This document shows positions 35,030 to 40,580 of a DNA stretch of 54,557 nucleotides, one piece after another. A model generated the notes under the pieces. The model ran no database searches. It was not told where the DNA came from and saw nothing but the letters and a program-made list of their open reading frames with translations. A program made the position numbers and the translations under genes. Source of the DNA: a virus; IMG/VR virus record IMGVR_UViG_3300008262_004839, positions 1 through 54,557 of that record; one strand, 5' to 3'. The first letter of the stretch is position 1, and every line of letters begins with the position of its first letter.

Positions 35030-35169
35030 TGTTGTGTGACGAAATTGGTATACGTGCTGGTCAGTACCCAAAAGAGTGTAGAATGGGGGAAACTGGTGGA
35101 CATACTACAGACACGAGTAGTAGGAGATTAGGTCTTTAAATCCATGTGGGTTCGAATCCCACCACAACA
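35030..35169 (+). tRNA. Aberrant 140-nt tRNA-like gene (Leu-like ends, interrupted middle)
   Basis: The ends form a 7-bp acceptor stem (TGTTGTG with CACAACA), with a perfect T arm (GTGGG-TTCGAAT-CCCAC) and a Leu-style D arm (ACG-AAATTGGTATA-CGT). Between the D and T arms lie 80-90 bases instead of about 35-45. The insert holds a second D-arm-like stretch (GGAAACTGGTGGACA), a TACTAC/GTAGTA hairpin with an eight-base loop lacking T33, and a possible variable arm. I cannot assign an anticodon. It may be an intron-bearing, recombined or decayed tRNA. Confidence 0.5.
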
Positions 35170-35174
35170 GCGCA

Positions 35175-35227
35175 CCAACATAAGGTTGGAACCTCAAGGC
35201 TACGTAGAGGATAATGGTTAACGTAGC
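35175..35227 (+). ncRNA. Candidate folded RNA with pseudoknot between tRNAs
   Basis: A 5-bp hairpin (35175-35179 with 35185-35189) is followed by a perfect 7-bp pairing (35199-35205 with 35221-35227). This crosses CCTC/GAGG (35192-35195 with 35207-35210) or AACC/GGTT. The crossing order is that of an H-type pseudoknot. It ends four bases before tRNA-Cys. Confidence 0.35.
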
Positions 35228-35231
35228 AAAT

Positions 35232-35302
35232 GGTTGGATGACCGAGAGAATAGGTAAAAATCCGCAAGATTTTTTACGGTGGTTTGAATCCATCTCCAAC
35301 CT
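35232..35302 (+). tRNA. tRNA-Cys: tRNA-Cys (anticodon GCA), C33 variant
   Basis: Acceptor GGTTGGA/TCCAACC with U73, as expected for Cys. D stem ACC/GGT, anticodon arm AAAAT-CCGCAAG-ATTTT, T arm GGTGG-TTTGAAT-CCATC. Position 33 is C instead of the near-universal U. Confidence 0.8.
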
Positions 35303-35309
35303 CTAAAAT

Positions 35310-35384
35310 GGCTCTATGGTGTAGCGGCAACATAGGAGACTCTAAATCTCACAGTCACGGGTTCGAACCCCGTTAGGGCCACCA
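35310..35384 (+). tRNA. tRNA-Sup: Amber suppressor tRNA (anticodon CTA), CCA encoded
   Basis: Acceptor GGCTCTA/TAGGGCC, discriminator A at 35381 and CCA at 35382-35384. D arm GTG-TAGCGGCAA-CAT. Anticodon arm GGAGA-CTCTAAA-TCTCA, so T33 and anticodon CTA (35342-35344), which reads UAG. T arm ACGGG-TTCGAAC-CCCGT. The fold is complete apart from one G-A pair at the base of the anticodon stem. The amino acid it carries cannot be told from sequence. Two genes upstream (34025, 34380) have TAG near their starts. Confidence 0.88.
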
Positions 35385-35417
35385 AAAAATAAAAAAAATA
35401 AAATTTTTTTGAAAAAA

Positions 35418-35449
35418 CTTGTTTTTTTCAGAAACTTTGCTTAATTTTG
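35418..35449 (+). promoter_or_regulatory. Host-type promoter for the short ORF
   Basis: CTTG (35418-35421), 20 bases, TAATTTTG (35442-35449). Confidence 0.7.
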
Positions 35450-35474
35450 TACTAATTATAACAATAACATAAAA

Positions 35475-35573
35475 ATGAAAAATATGAACCTTCATATCGC
35501 AGTGATTAAACCGATGGCAGTGTGCCAGTGGTATCCTCGTGCCGTATCAGGTTCAGACCAAGTATTTTCATGA
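35475..35573 (+). CDS. 32-codon ORF as its own transcription unit
   Basis: ATG 35475 to TGA 35573, starting MKNMNLHIAVIKPMAVCQWY. It has its own promoter 26 bases upstream and a strong terminator 35 bases downstream, so a transcript of about 190 bases is predicted. It may be a small protein, a leader peptide or simply part of a small RNA. It stands between the first three tRNAs and the rest. Confidence 0.45.
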   Translation: MKNMNLHIAVIKPMAVCQWYPRAVSGSDQVFS

Positions 35574-35607
35574 TGTTATAGAAATAAAACTAAAACTAAG
35601 AAAACAC

Positions 35608-35642
35608 AAAGCCCTGAACCTACAAGTTCAGGGTTTTTTTTT
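35608..35642 (+). terminator. Intrinsic terminator in the tRNA array
   Basis: CCCTGAAC, six-base loop, GTTCAGGG and nine T's. The end of the T tract forms the TTTG of the next promoter. Confidence 0.9.
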
Positions 35643-35670
35643 GTAGTTCTTTGACGTATTGGTAATTTTA
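35640..35670 (+). promoter_or_regulatory. Host-type promoter for the main tRNA run
   Basis: TTTG (35640-35643), 19 bases, TAATTTTA (35663-35670). tRNA-Pro begins at 35676. Confidence 0.5.
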
Positions 35671-35675
35671 AAAAT

Positions 35676-35750
35676 AGTGTAGTTGGCCAATTGGTAGGCC
35701 GCCTCATTTGGGATGAGGACATAGTGCAGGTTCGAGTCCTGTCTACGCTA
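35676..35750 (+). tRNA. tRNA-Pro: tRNA-Pro (TGG)
   Basis: Acceptor AGTGTAG/CTACGCT, D stem GGCC/GGCC-type with GCC, anticodon arm CCTCA-TTTGGGA-TGAGG with G37, T arm GCAGG-TTCGAGT-CCTGT. Confidence 0.9.
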
Positions 35751-35757
35751 CTTAATT

Positions 35758-35833
35758 CAGGATATGGGGGAGTCAGGTCGTCCCTACCTGCCTTGGACGC
35801 AGGGGATCGCTGGTTCGAATCCAGCTATCCTGA
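35758..35833 (+). tRNA. tRNA-Pro: Second tRNA with anticodon TGG (Pro by anticodon)
   Basis: Acceptor CAGGATA/TATCCTG (C1-G72, A73, as in Pro), anticodon arm CCTGC-CTTGGAC-GCAGG, T arm GCTGG-TTCGAAT-CCAGC. It has A37, whereas Pro tRNAs normally have G37, and the anticodon arm otherwise resembles tRNA-Ala, so identity is less sure. Confidence 0.75.
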
Positions 35834-35839
35834 CACAAT

Positions 35840-35913
35840 GTCTTCGTAGCTCAGTTGGTTAGAGCACCTCACTTTTAATGAGGGAGTCACAGGTTCGAGT
35901 CCTGTCGGGGACA
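35840..35913 (+). tRNA. tRNA-Lys: tRNA-Lys (TTT)
   Basis: Acceptor GTCTTCG/CGGGGAC, D arm GCTC/GAGC, anticodon arm CCTCA-CTTTTAA-TGAGG, T arm ACAGG-TTCGAGT-CCTGT. Confidence 0.93.
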
Positions 35914-35918
35914 CAAAC

Positions 35919-35988
35919 GTATAAGTTGATCGTGGTGGTCGGTTGGTCTGCAAAACCAACGGTGTTGGTTCGATTCCAACCTTATACT
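35919..35988 (+). tRNA. tRNA-Cys: tRNA-Cys (GCA), second copy
   Basis: Acceptor GTATAAG/CTTATAC with U73, anticodon arm TTGGT-CTGCAAA-ACCAA with T33, T arm GTTGG-TTCGATT-CCAAC. The D arm is short. Confidence 0.88.
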
Positions 35989-35997
35989 CAAATATAC

Positions 35998-36068
35998 ACG
36001 GATATGGTGAAATGGTATCATAATGGTCTCCAAAACCACAGTTCAGGGTTCGAATCCTTGTATCCGTG
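35998..36068 (+). tRNA. tRNA-Trp: tRNA-Trp (CCA)
   Basis: Acceptor ACGGATA/TATCCGT with G73 (the Trp discriminator), anticodon loop CTCCAAA, T arm CAGGG-TTCGAAT-CCTTG. Confidence 0.9.
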
Positions 36069-36074
36069 CTAAAT

Positions 36075-36154
36075 GCCCTTGTAGGCGAATGGTATAGCCG
36101 CTGGTCTTAGAAACCAGAGCGAAAGCATTGCAGGTTCGAGTCCTGCCAGGGGTA
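36075..36154 (+). tRNA. tRNA-Leu: tRNA-Leu (TAG)
   Basis: Class II tRNA: acceptor GCCCTTG/CAGGGGT, anticodon arm CTGGT-CTTAGAA-ACCAG, variable arm AGCGAAAGCATT, T arm GCAGG-TTCGAGT-CCTGC. Confidence 0.92.
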
Positions 36155-36159
36155 CACAT

Positions 36160-36232
36160 GCACCTTTAGCTCAGTTGGTAGAGCGCTGCCCTTACATGGC
36201 AGATGTCATAGGTTCGAGTCCTATAGGGTGTA
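36160..36232 (+). tRNA. tRNA-Val: tRNA-Val (TAC)
   Basis: Acceptor GCACCTT/AGGGTGT, D arm GCTC/GAGC, anticodon arm CTGCC-CTTACAT-GGCAG, T arm ATAGG-TTCGAGT-CCTAT. Confidence 0.93.
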
Positions 36233-36240
36233 CAAAGGTT

Positions 36241-36329
36241 GATCGGGGAATGATCACATCAATAGTTCGAGAGTGAATACTGACTGGTGTGATCGGAGTT
36301 TGCAGGTATTCACCTAAGTAATGCCGATC
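36241..36329 (+). ncRNA. Candidate structured RNA with strong pseudoknot between tRNA-Val and tRNA-Tyr
   Basis: Outer stem GATCGG (36241-36246) with CCGATC (36324-36329). Inside, a 10-bp helix pairs 36252-36261 with 36285-36294 (one G-T pair). A perfect 8-bp helix pairs 36273-36280 with 36306-36313. Their order A-B-A'-B' makes a pseudoknot. A second GATCGG at 36291-36296 could replace the outer 5' strand, so two exclusive folds are possible. No tRNA fold fits. A further hairpin (36333-36340 with 36358-36365) follows before tRNA-Tyr. Confidence 0.55.
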
Positions 36330-36373
36330 GTAAAAGAGGATGTCCACTGAACCATCTTCCTCTTTCCTAACTT

Positions 36374-36455
36374 GCCAGTATCGCATAGCGGCAATTGCAG
36401 CGGATTGTAAACCCGCTCTCATTCGAGTTCGGTGGTTCGAGTCCACCTGCTGGCA
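36374..36455 (+). tRNA. tRNA-Tyr: tRNA-Tyr (GTA)
   Basis: Acceptor GCCAGTA/TGCTGGC, D arm GCA/TGC, anticodon loop TTGTAAA in GCGGA/CCCGC (one A-C mismatch next to the loop), long variable arm CTC-att-GAG as in bacterial Tyr, T arm GGTGG-TTCGAGT-CCACC. Confidence 0.87.
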
Positions 36456-36456
36456 C

Positions 36457-36463
36457 TATTTAT
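36457..36463 (+). promoter_or_regulatory. TATTTAT late-promoter candidate
   Basis: CTATTTATTA directly after tRNA-Tyr, four bases before the ATG at 36468. Confidence 0.35.
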
Positions 36464-36467
36464 TAAT

Positions 36468-36929
36468 ATGAGGAAACTAATATTAATGATCGTAATGGTT
36501 TTATCCACAACGATTTGTAAATCACAAATTGTGATAGATAAAGCTGGGGATGGTTGGGATCTAAGAGCTGATAGCGCTTTGGTGATTATTAAGCAAACAG
36601 ATACCACCGCATATAAACTCGTATTACGAGTTTGTAATAAAATAACTTTTTGGTCTGGGAACTACTCAACAAACGAGGGTTCTAAAGATACAAAAGGAAG
36701 TATAATAATATCATCGACAGATGCTAGGGCTAAATCCTTAAACAATCTAGCGGCTGTTATTGTGCACGAATCTTTACACCTTTATCTTAGATATAGGGGT
36801 GTTCAAGAATCACCAAGAGAAGAAATACTCTGTTACTCATATGAGTATGACTTCTTAAGGAAAATACCAAATGTTGAACAATATCTGTTAGACCATTGTC
36901 TAAGACAGATAAACCTTCGACAAAATTAA
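36468..36929 (+). CDS. Secreted HExxH metallopeptidase-like protein inside the tRNA array
   Basis: 153 residues from ATG 36468, two bases before tRNA-Ala at its 3' end. Signal peptide MRKLILMIVMVLSTTICKSQ. The zinc-binding helix AAVIVHESLHLYLRYRG has HESLH (HExxH). EEILCYSYEYDFLR downstream supplies a possible third ligand (Glu), as in gluzincin-like enzymes. A periplasmic or secreted protease role is likely from motif and signal. The ORF can be extended into tRNA-Tyr, but the signal peptide fixes the start. It has its own TATTTAT motif. Confidence 0.78.
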   Translation: MRKLILMIVMVLSTTICKSQIVIDKAGDGWDLRADSALVIIKQTDTTAYKLVLRVCNKITFWSGNYSTNEGSKDTKGSIIISSTDARAKSLNNLAAVIVHESLHLYLRYRGVQESPREEILCYSYEYDFLRKIPNVEQYLLDHCLRQINLRQN

Positions 36930-36930
36930 T

Positions 36931-37003
36931 GGGGTTATAGCTCAATTGGCTGAGCGCTTCCCTTGCAAGGAAGAGGATGTGGGTTCGAGTCCCATTAGCT
37001 CCA
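36931..37003 (+). tRNA. tRNA-Ala: tRNA-Ala (TGC)
   Basis: Acceptor GGGGTTA/TAGCTCC, D arm GCTC/GAGC, anticodon arm CTTCC-CTTGCAA-GGAAG, T arm GTGGG-TTCGAGT-CCCAT. Confidence 0.93.
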
Positions 37004-37009
37004 CTATAT

Positions 37010-37083
37010 TGTCCTTTGGTGTAATGGCAGCACATCTGGTTTTGAGCCAGAGAATTCAGGTTCGAGTCCTGAAGGGACAACCA
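37010..37083 (+). tRNA. tRNA-Gln: tRNA-Gln (TTG), CCA encoded
   Basis: Acceptor TGTCCTT/AGGGACA, anticodon arm TCTGG-TTTTGAG-CCAGA, T arm TCAGG-TTCGAGT-CCTGA, discriminator A at 37080 then CCA. Confidence 0.92.
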
Positions 37084-37086
37084 AAT

Positions 37087-37161
37087 GGCGAGATAGCTCA
37101 GAGGAAGAGCATTCGGCTCATATCCGAAAGGTCGGGATTTCGAAATTCCCTCTCGCTACCA
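37087..37161 (+). tRNA. tRNA-Met: tRNA with CAT anticodon (Met, or Ile after modification), CCA encoded
   Basis: Acceptor GGCGAGA/TCTCGCT, anticodon arm TTCGG-CTCATAT-CCGAA. Not an initiator, since position 1-72 is a G-T pair. The T stem has a T-T mismatch next to the loop. Confidence 0.87.
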
Positions 37162-37166
37162 TACAT

Positions 37167-37240
37167 GGTGTCTGTAGCTCAATCGGGAGAGCACTTGATT
37201 GTGATTCAAGAGGTAGTGGGATCGAAACCCACCAGTCACC
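37167..37240 (+). tRNA. tRNA-His: tRNA-His (GTG)
   Basis: G-1 at 37167 opposite C73, the His signature. Anticodon arm CTTGA-TTGTGAT-TCAAG, T arm GTGGG-ATCGAAA-CCCAC. Confidence 0.92.
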
Positions 37241-37243
37241 CAA

Positions 37244-37358
37244 AATAGGTTACCCCGTTTGTTCCGTCAGGGGTTATAAAATAGATATCAGTTAACGGAA
37301 CCCATGATGGAGACCCTGCCAAGAAAGTGGGTGAAAGATATTGTAACAATGACCTATT
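37244..37358 (+). ncRNA. Candidate structured RNA with closed outer stem and loop-to-downstream pseudoknot
   Basis: A 9-bp outer stem (37244-37252 with 37350-37358, one G-T pair) encloses the element. CCCC/GGGG (37253-37256 with 37270-37273) forms a hairpin. Its loop contains GTTCCGT (37261-37267), which pairs perfectly with ACGGAAC (37295-37301), giving a pseudoknot. Further helices are possible: 37284-37289 with 37337-37342, and CCA/TGG around 37302-37304 with 37328-37330. It has no tRNA T loop or anticodon arm and no ORF. It ends four bases before tRNA-Arg. Confidence 0.58.
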
Positions 37359-37362
37359 ATTT

Positions 37363-37436
37363 GCCTTCATAGCTCAATGGATTAGAGCGTTTCGCTACGA
37401 ACGAAAAGGTTGGGAGTTCGAGTCTCTCTGAAGGTA
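37363..37436 (+). tRNA. tRNA-Arg: tRNA-Arg (ACG)
   Basis: Acceptor GCCTTCA/TGAAGGT, D arm GCTC/GAGC, anticodon arm TTTCG-CTACGAA-CGAAA, T arm GGGAG-TTCGAGT-CTCTC. Confidence 0.93.
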
Positions 37437-37479
37437 CAATAAACCTGTTTTTGTAACGATAAACCAAACAAGTTTATTG
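37437..37479 (+). other. Imperfect 14-bp hairpin between tRNA-Arg and tRNA-Ile
   Basis: 37437-37450 pairs with 37466-37479 with a single C-A mismatch; 15-base loop. No T run follows, so it is more likely a processing or stability element than a terminator. Confidence 0.5.
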
Positions 37480-37496
37480 AGCAAAATCTAATTTAT

Positions 37497-37570
37497 CGTC
37501 CTGTAGCTCAGTTGGTTAGAGCGTCTGCCTGATACGCAGAAGGCCGCTGGTTCGAGTCCAGCTAGGACGA
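37497..37570 (+). tRNA. tRNA-Ile: tRNA-Ile (GAT)
   Basis: Acceptor CGTCCTG/TAGGACG, D arm GCTC/GAGC, anticodon arm TCTGC-CTGATAC-GCAGA, T arm GCTGG-TTCGAGT-CCAGC. Confidence 0.93.
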
Positions 37571-37616
37571 CTCAATATTTTAATTACCAGTACTGTCTTT
37601 TTTTCGTTTATAAAAG

Positions 37617-37623
37617 TATTTAT
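37617..37623 (+). promoter_or_regulatory. TATTTAT late-promoter candidate
   Basis: GTATTTATA, 13 bases before the ATG at 37637. Confidence 0.45.
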
Positions 37624-37636
37624 AATAAAAGCTTTT

Positions 37637-38527
37637 ATGAAAAAAATTACCTTAAACGAAGAACTTACCAGAATGCAAGAAATGATGGGTGTTAAGCATA
37701 CTAGCCCAAGTGGTAAGGTTACAAATATGTCACCAGAAGATGATGACTATGAAATTAATTATGGTAAAGATGCCATAAAAGAACTTTCTCCTTCAGACAT
37801 AGTTGGTTCAATGAGAGAAGAAGAGACTGATGAAAATACGGAAGTCCTTAATAAATTCAAAGACCAATACGGAGACAAAAAAGGTGAAAAAATTTATTAC
37901 GCAACTGCTAATAGTCAGGATAGAGATCCAGAAACTTTTGAAAAGAATGAAGAGTCTGCAATTGGTGGATGGGATCTTGCTATGGAAGAAGACGCTAGAG
38001 TTGATTCTGATAATAGGGTTGATTATCTTGCAAATGCGTTAGAACATATTTGGAATATGGGTAGTGGTAAAAATGATATTGATTTCAAATCAGTCGCCCA
38101 ATCACTTTGTGATGATATGTTCGGAGAACCAGAAGAAAATACAGATGAAATTCCAGGTTTTGAGGGTACCAAAGACGCTTTAGATGATTTAAGTATCAGA
38201 GAAGAAGAAAAATCTTTCATGGAAACAAGAGGTGGTGCAGAAGGTCCAGTTTATGAAAATGAAGAAATGGGTGAGGGTAAAAAATTTCAACAAGAAACGT
38301 ATTTTGAAACACAAGCTGGTGCTTTAGAATCGGCTAAAGAATACGCAGCTCAAAAAGGCTATGTTGCTAACTTTGAAAGTATAACACCACAACATGTTGC
38401 TTATGGTCAAACCGTTAGTTACAGCGTTGAATTAATGAAGGATGGTATGCCAGTTAAAAAAATGTTACAGATATCTTTATATAGAATGGAATCTGGTAGG
38501 TATGAGCTAACGAATTATATTAACTAA
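37637..38527 (+). CDS. Acidic protein with N-terminal capsid-targeting-like tag
   Basis: 296 residues. The tag is LNEELTRMQEMMGVKH (6-21). The body is strongly acidic (Glu/Asp clusters between 30 and 200) and the last 80 or so residues form a compact domain (YFETQAGALESAKEYAAQKG, then YSVELMKDGMPVKKMLQISL). I recognise no enzyme family. By analogy to T4 internal proteins it is a candidate for capsid packaging. Next gene starts one base after the stop. Confidence 0.75.
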   Translation: MKKITLNEELTRMQEMMGVKHTSPSGKVTNMSPEDDDYEINYGKDAIKELSPSDIVGSMREEETDENTEVLNKFKDQYGDKKGEKIYYATANSQDRDPETFEKNEESAIGGWDLAMEEDARVDSDNRVDYLANALEHIWNMGSGKNDIDFKSVAQSLCDDMFGEPEENTDEIPGFEGTKDALDDLSIREEEKSFMETRGGAEGPVYENEEMGEGKKFQQETYFETQAGALESAKEYAAQKGYVANFESITPQHVAYGQTVSYSVELMKDGMPVKKMLQISLYRMESGRYELTNYIN

Positions 38528-38528
38528 A

Positions 38529-38795
38529 ATGAAAGAGTTTATCCGTTTATACATAATACCCTTTTTGGTTTTGATGATATTCCAATGCGGCTTTGTATAC
38601 GGTATTTTAGCCCTTACTATCGGTAAAGTAAATCCGTTAGATTGGCACCCAGTAATTTACACCTTATTTTTTGAGTTTGTTTTACTAATAAGTTATACAA
38701 GTTATAGGGCTTTAAGCGATGACGATAAATTTTTTGATATAGAAAGTACTTATTTTAATTATAAACACGAAGAAGAAAATAAAAACAACAATTAA
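38529..38795 (+). CDS. Two-TM membrane protein (88 aa)
   Basis: Hydrophobic segments IIPFLVLMIFQCGFVYGILA (about 9-28) and YTLFFEFVLLISYTSY (about 44-60), then a charged tail. Size and topology allow a holin or an inner-membrane superinfection-exclusion protein. No family recognised. Confidence 0.65.
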   Translation: MKEFIRLYIIPFLVLMIFQCGFVYGILALTIGKVNPLDWHPVIYTLFFEFVLLISYTSYRALSDDDKFFDIESTYFNYKHEEENKNNN

Positions 38796-38806
38796 ATAAA
38801 ACAACA

Positions 38807-40030
38807 ATGGCAGGCACATCAAAAAGATATTACGTTGTAAATGACAATTATAATCAGGATCTAAACCAATATTACGAAAACGGGTACCCGAGCTATATAA
38901 TATATAAACAAAGGGGTAATAACGGTGATACCGCTATGATCTTATTTAGTGAAAAGAATTTACCAATAGCAGACATATTCCCAGACCCCCCAGGGTTTGC
39001 TTACCCAGTTGGTTATGTTGGAGATACCATTCACCCATCTGTTGATGGGTCTAACAAATATGTCGTTACAATGACATCAACAACAGATGTTGACAGACAT
39101 CCTAAATTTTATGTTGCTGATACCCAAAACGATTTAAGGGATATGTTAATAAGATTATTCCCAACTGTTTCTTTAACTGGAAGTACGTACAATTCTTATT
39201 TAAATTTATTAAACGAGTTACATGGACCAGGTAATGGTTATTTGACATACCATAATTTATTACATCCAGGTTTTCCATTCCCTTCTGGTTATGGGGATGG
39301 TACGTATTTAAATCCATCATTAGTCATAGACCCATACTTTATAGATTGTTGGGATAGATCGTCAAATGCTTTTTACGATATATCATACCACAACGACTCC
39401 ACTCTTTTTATATGTCCAGCTGGCGTACCTAATGTTAACTTTAACACAACAGGCGCTTTTACGGGCCTTAACACAAAACCATTGATTGGTATTAATTATT
39501 TTAATACTGTCGCACCTATAACATCAACAAGTAGCACAATGGGTATAGAGTTTTGGATTAAAAACGCTGACAACACAGCTGGTGTTTCAATTCCAGCATT
39601 TATAAGAGGTTGGTCTAGTGGTCAAATCGCTTGCGGTGTTACTATAAACAATGGTACTGTTTACGCATACTCAAACGGTAGTCAAGTTCAAGTTTCAATT
39701 AGTAATATTCTTAATGCTGGTGTGTGGAATCATATTTTTGTTTCTTATGAACAAGTTGGCGCTGGTATTGGGATAAGATGTTGGGTTAACGGTGCTGAAT
39801 TCACGTTAAATGGTATACCTATTGTTGGTAACGCTATTGTTGGTACACATCAAGAAACAGCAACAATTGGTTGTTACACGGCAAATGGTACAACCATAGA
39901 CAGTTCAATGCCAACATTTGGTTCAACACATGAAATAGCTATGATTAGATTTTATGGTGATGACACATTATCATTAAATAATGAAATACAATATTTATAT
40001 AAAGCAACTTACGAAAGATTTTTCCTATAA
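38807..40030 (+). CDS. Adhesin/tail protein with C-terminal LamG-like jelly roll
   Basis: 407 residues, no signal peptide. The N-terminal 170 residues are of unknown fold. The C-terminal 180 or so match a concanavalin/laminin-G type lectin: MGIEFWIKNAD, WNHIFVSYEQVGAG, RCWVNGAEFTLNG, then IAMIRFYGDDTLSLNNEIQ. This is the standard layout of a host-recognising fibre protein. It lies between a membrane protein and a tagged protein. Confidence 0.75.
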   Translation: MAGTSKRYYVVNDNYNQDLNQYYENGYPSYIIYKQRGNNGDTAMILFSEKNLPIADIFPDPPGFAYPVGYVGDTIHPSVDGSNKYVVTMTSTTDVDRHPKFYVADTQNDLRDMLIRLFPTVSLTGSTYNSYLNLLNELHGPGNGYLTYHNLLHPGFPFPSGYGDGTYLNPSLVIDPYFIDCWDRSSNAFYDISYHNDSTLFICPAGVPNVNFNTTGAFTGLNTKPLIGINYFNTVAPITSTSSTMGIEFWIKNADNTAGVSIPAFIRGWSSGQIACGVTINNGTVYAYSNGSQVQVSISNILNAGVWNHIFVSYEQVGAGIGIRCWVNGAEFTLNGIPIVGNAIVGTHQETATIGCYTANGTTIDSSMPTFGSTHEIAMIRFYGDDTLSLNNEIQYLYKATYERFFL

Positions 40031-40033
40031 CAC

Positions 40034-40567
40034 ATGCAAAACATTAACGAACAAATATCACGTATAAAATCCATGATGGGTTTAAATGAAGATGGGTCAA
40101 CACCACAATCACAAAACCCTACTGGTAAAACTAAACGTAAATGGGATAGCGGTGTTGCTAGAAGCGGACCAGCTAACCCTATCGGTGTTGCACCGTCTAG
40201 TGTAAGAACAACACATGGTAGAGCTAATCCTATTGAATTAGCCGAAGATGACTCAACAAAACTTGAATCATTCGCTGAGACAAGATTGGGTGGTGCTGAA
40301 ACAATTGCTAGTAACGCCAAAGAAAAAGGTGGTGCTGCGTTATTAACCTATCACCATTTCGAAGTGAAATTAGAATATTACGAAAAAGCTTCCAAAGGTG
40401 AGTTGGATATAGAAGACGCTAAAAAAGAATACAAAGATTTGTTAGAAAAACTATACACATCCACAAAAAGTGATATGGGTATTGAACAAATAGATTTTCA
40501 AGAGCTACTCGGGAAAATGGAAGTCCTGGGGGAGTTGATAATTAAAGAAAATGAAAAAGGAGCTTAA
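40034..40567 (+). CDS. Tagged protein (177 aa)
   Basis: Tag INEQISRIKSMMGLNEDG at residues 4-21, ending in LNE. Then a Pro/Ser/Thr/Arg-rich basic linker and a helical acidic C-terminus (about 85-177). The stop codon is in the loop of a strong bidirectional terminator. Function unknown; capsid internal protein candidate. Confidence 0.72.
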   Translation: MQNINEQISRIKSMMGLNEDGSTPQSQNPTGKTKRKWDSGVARSGPANPIGVAPSSVRTTHGRANPIELAEDDSTKLESFAETRLGGAETIASNAKEKGGAALLTYHHFEVKLEYYEKASKGELDIEDAKKEYKDLLEKLYTSTKSDMGIEQIDFQELLGKMEVLGELIIKENEKGA

Positions 40568-40580
40568 AAGCTCCTTTTTT
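40554..40580. terminator. Bidirectional intrinsic terminator
   Basis: AAAAAGGAGCTT-AA-AAGCTCCTTTTT. It closes the plus-strand gene (stop inside the hairpin) and the convergent minus-strand adhesin. Confidence 0.92.

Noticed and set aside
35878-36446. ORFs across the tRNA genes on both strands
   Set aside because: They run through complete tRNA cloverleaves; their coding potential is accidental.
37437-37479. Terminator after tRNA-Arg
   Set aside because: The hairpin has no T run and tRNA-Ile follows in the same direction.
35030-37570. Hammerhead ribozyme within the tRNA array
   Set aside because: I looked for the CUGANGA and GAAA core in the right order near the structured spacers and did not find it; TGACGAAA at 35037 is part of the Leu-type D arm.
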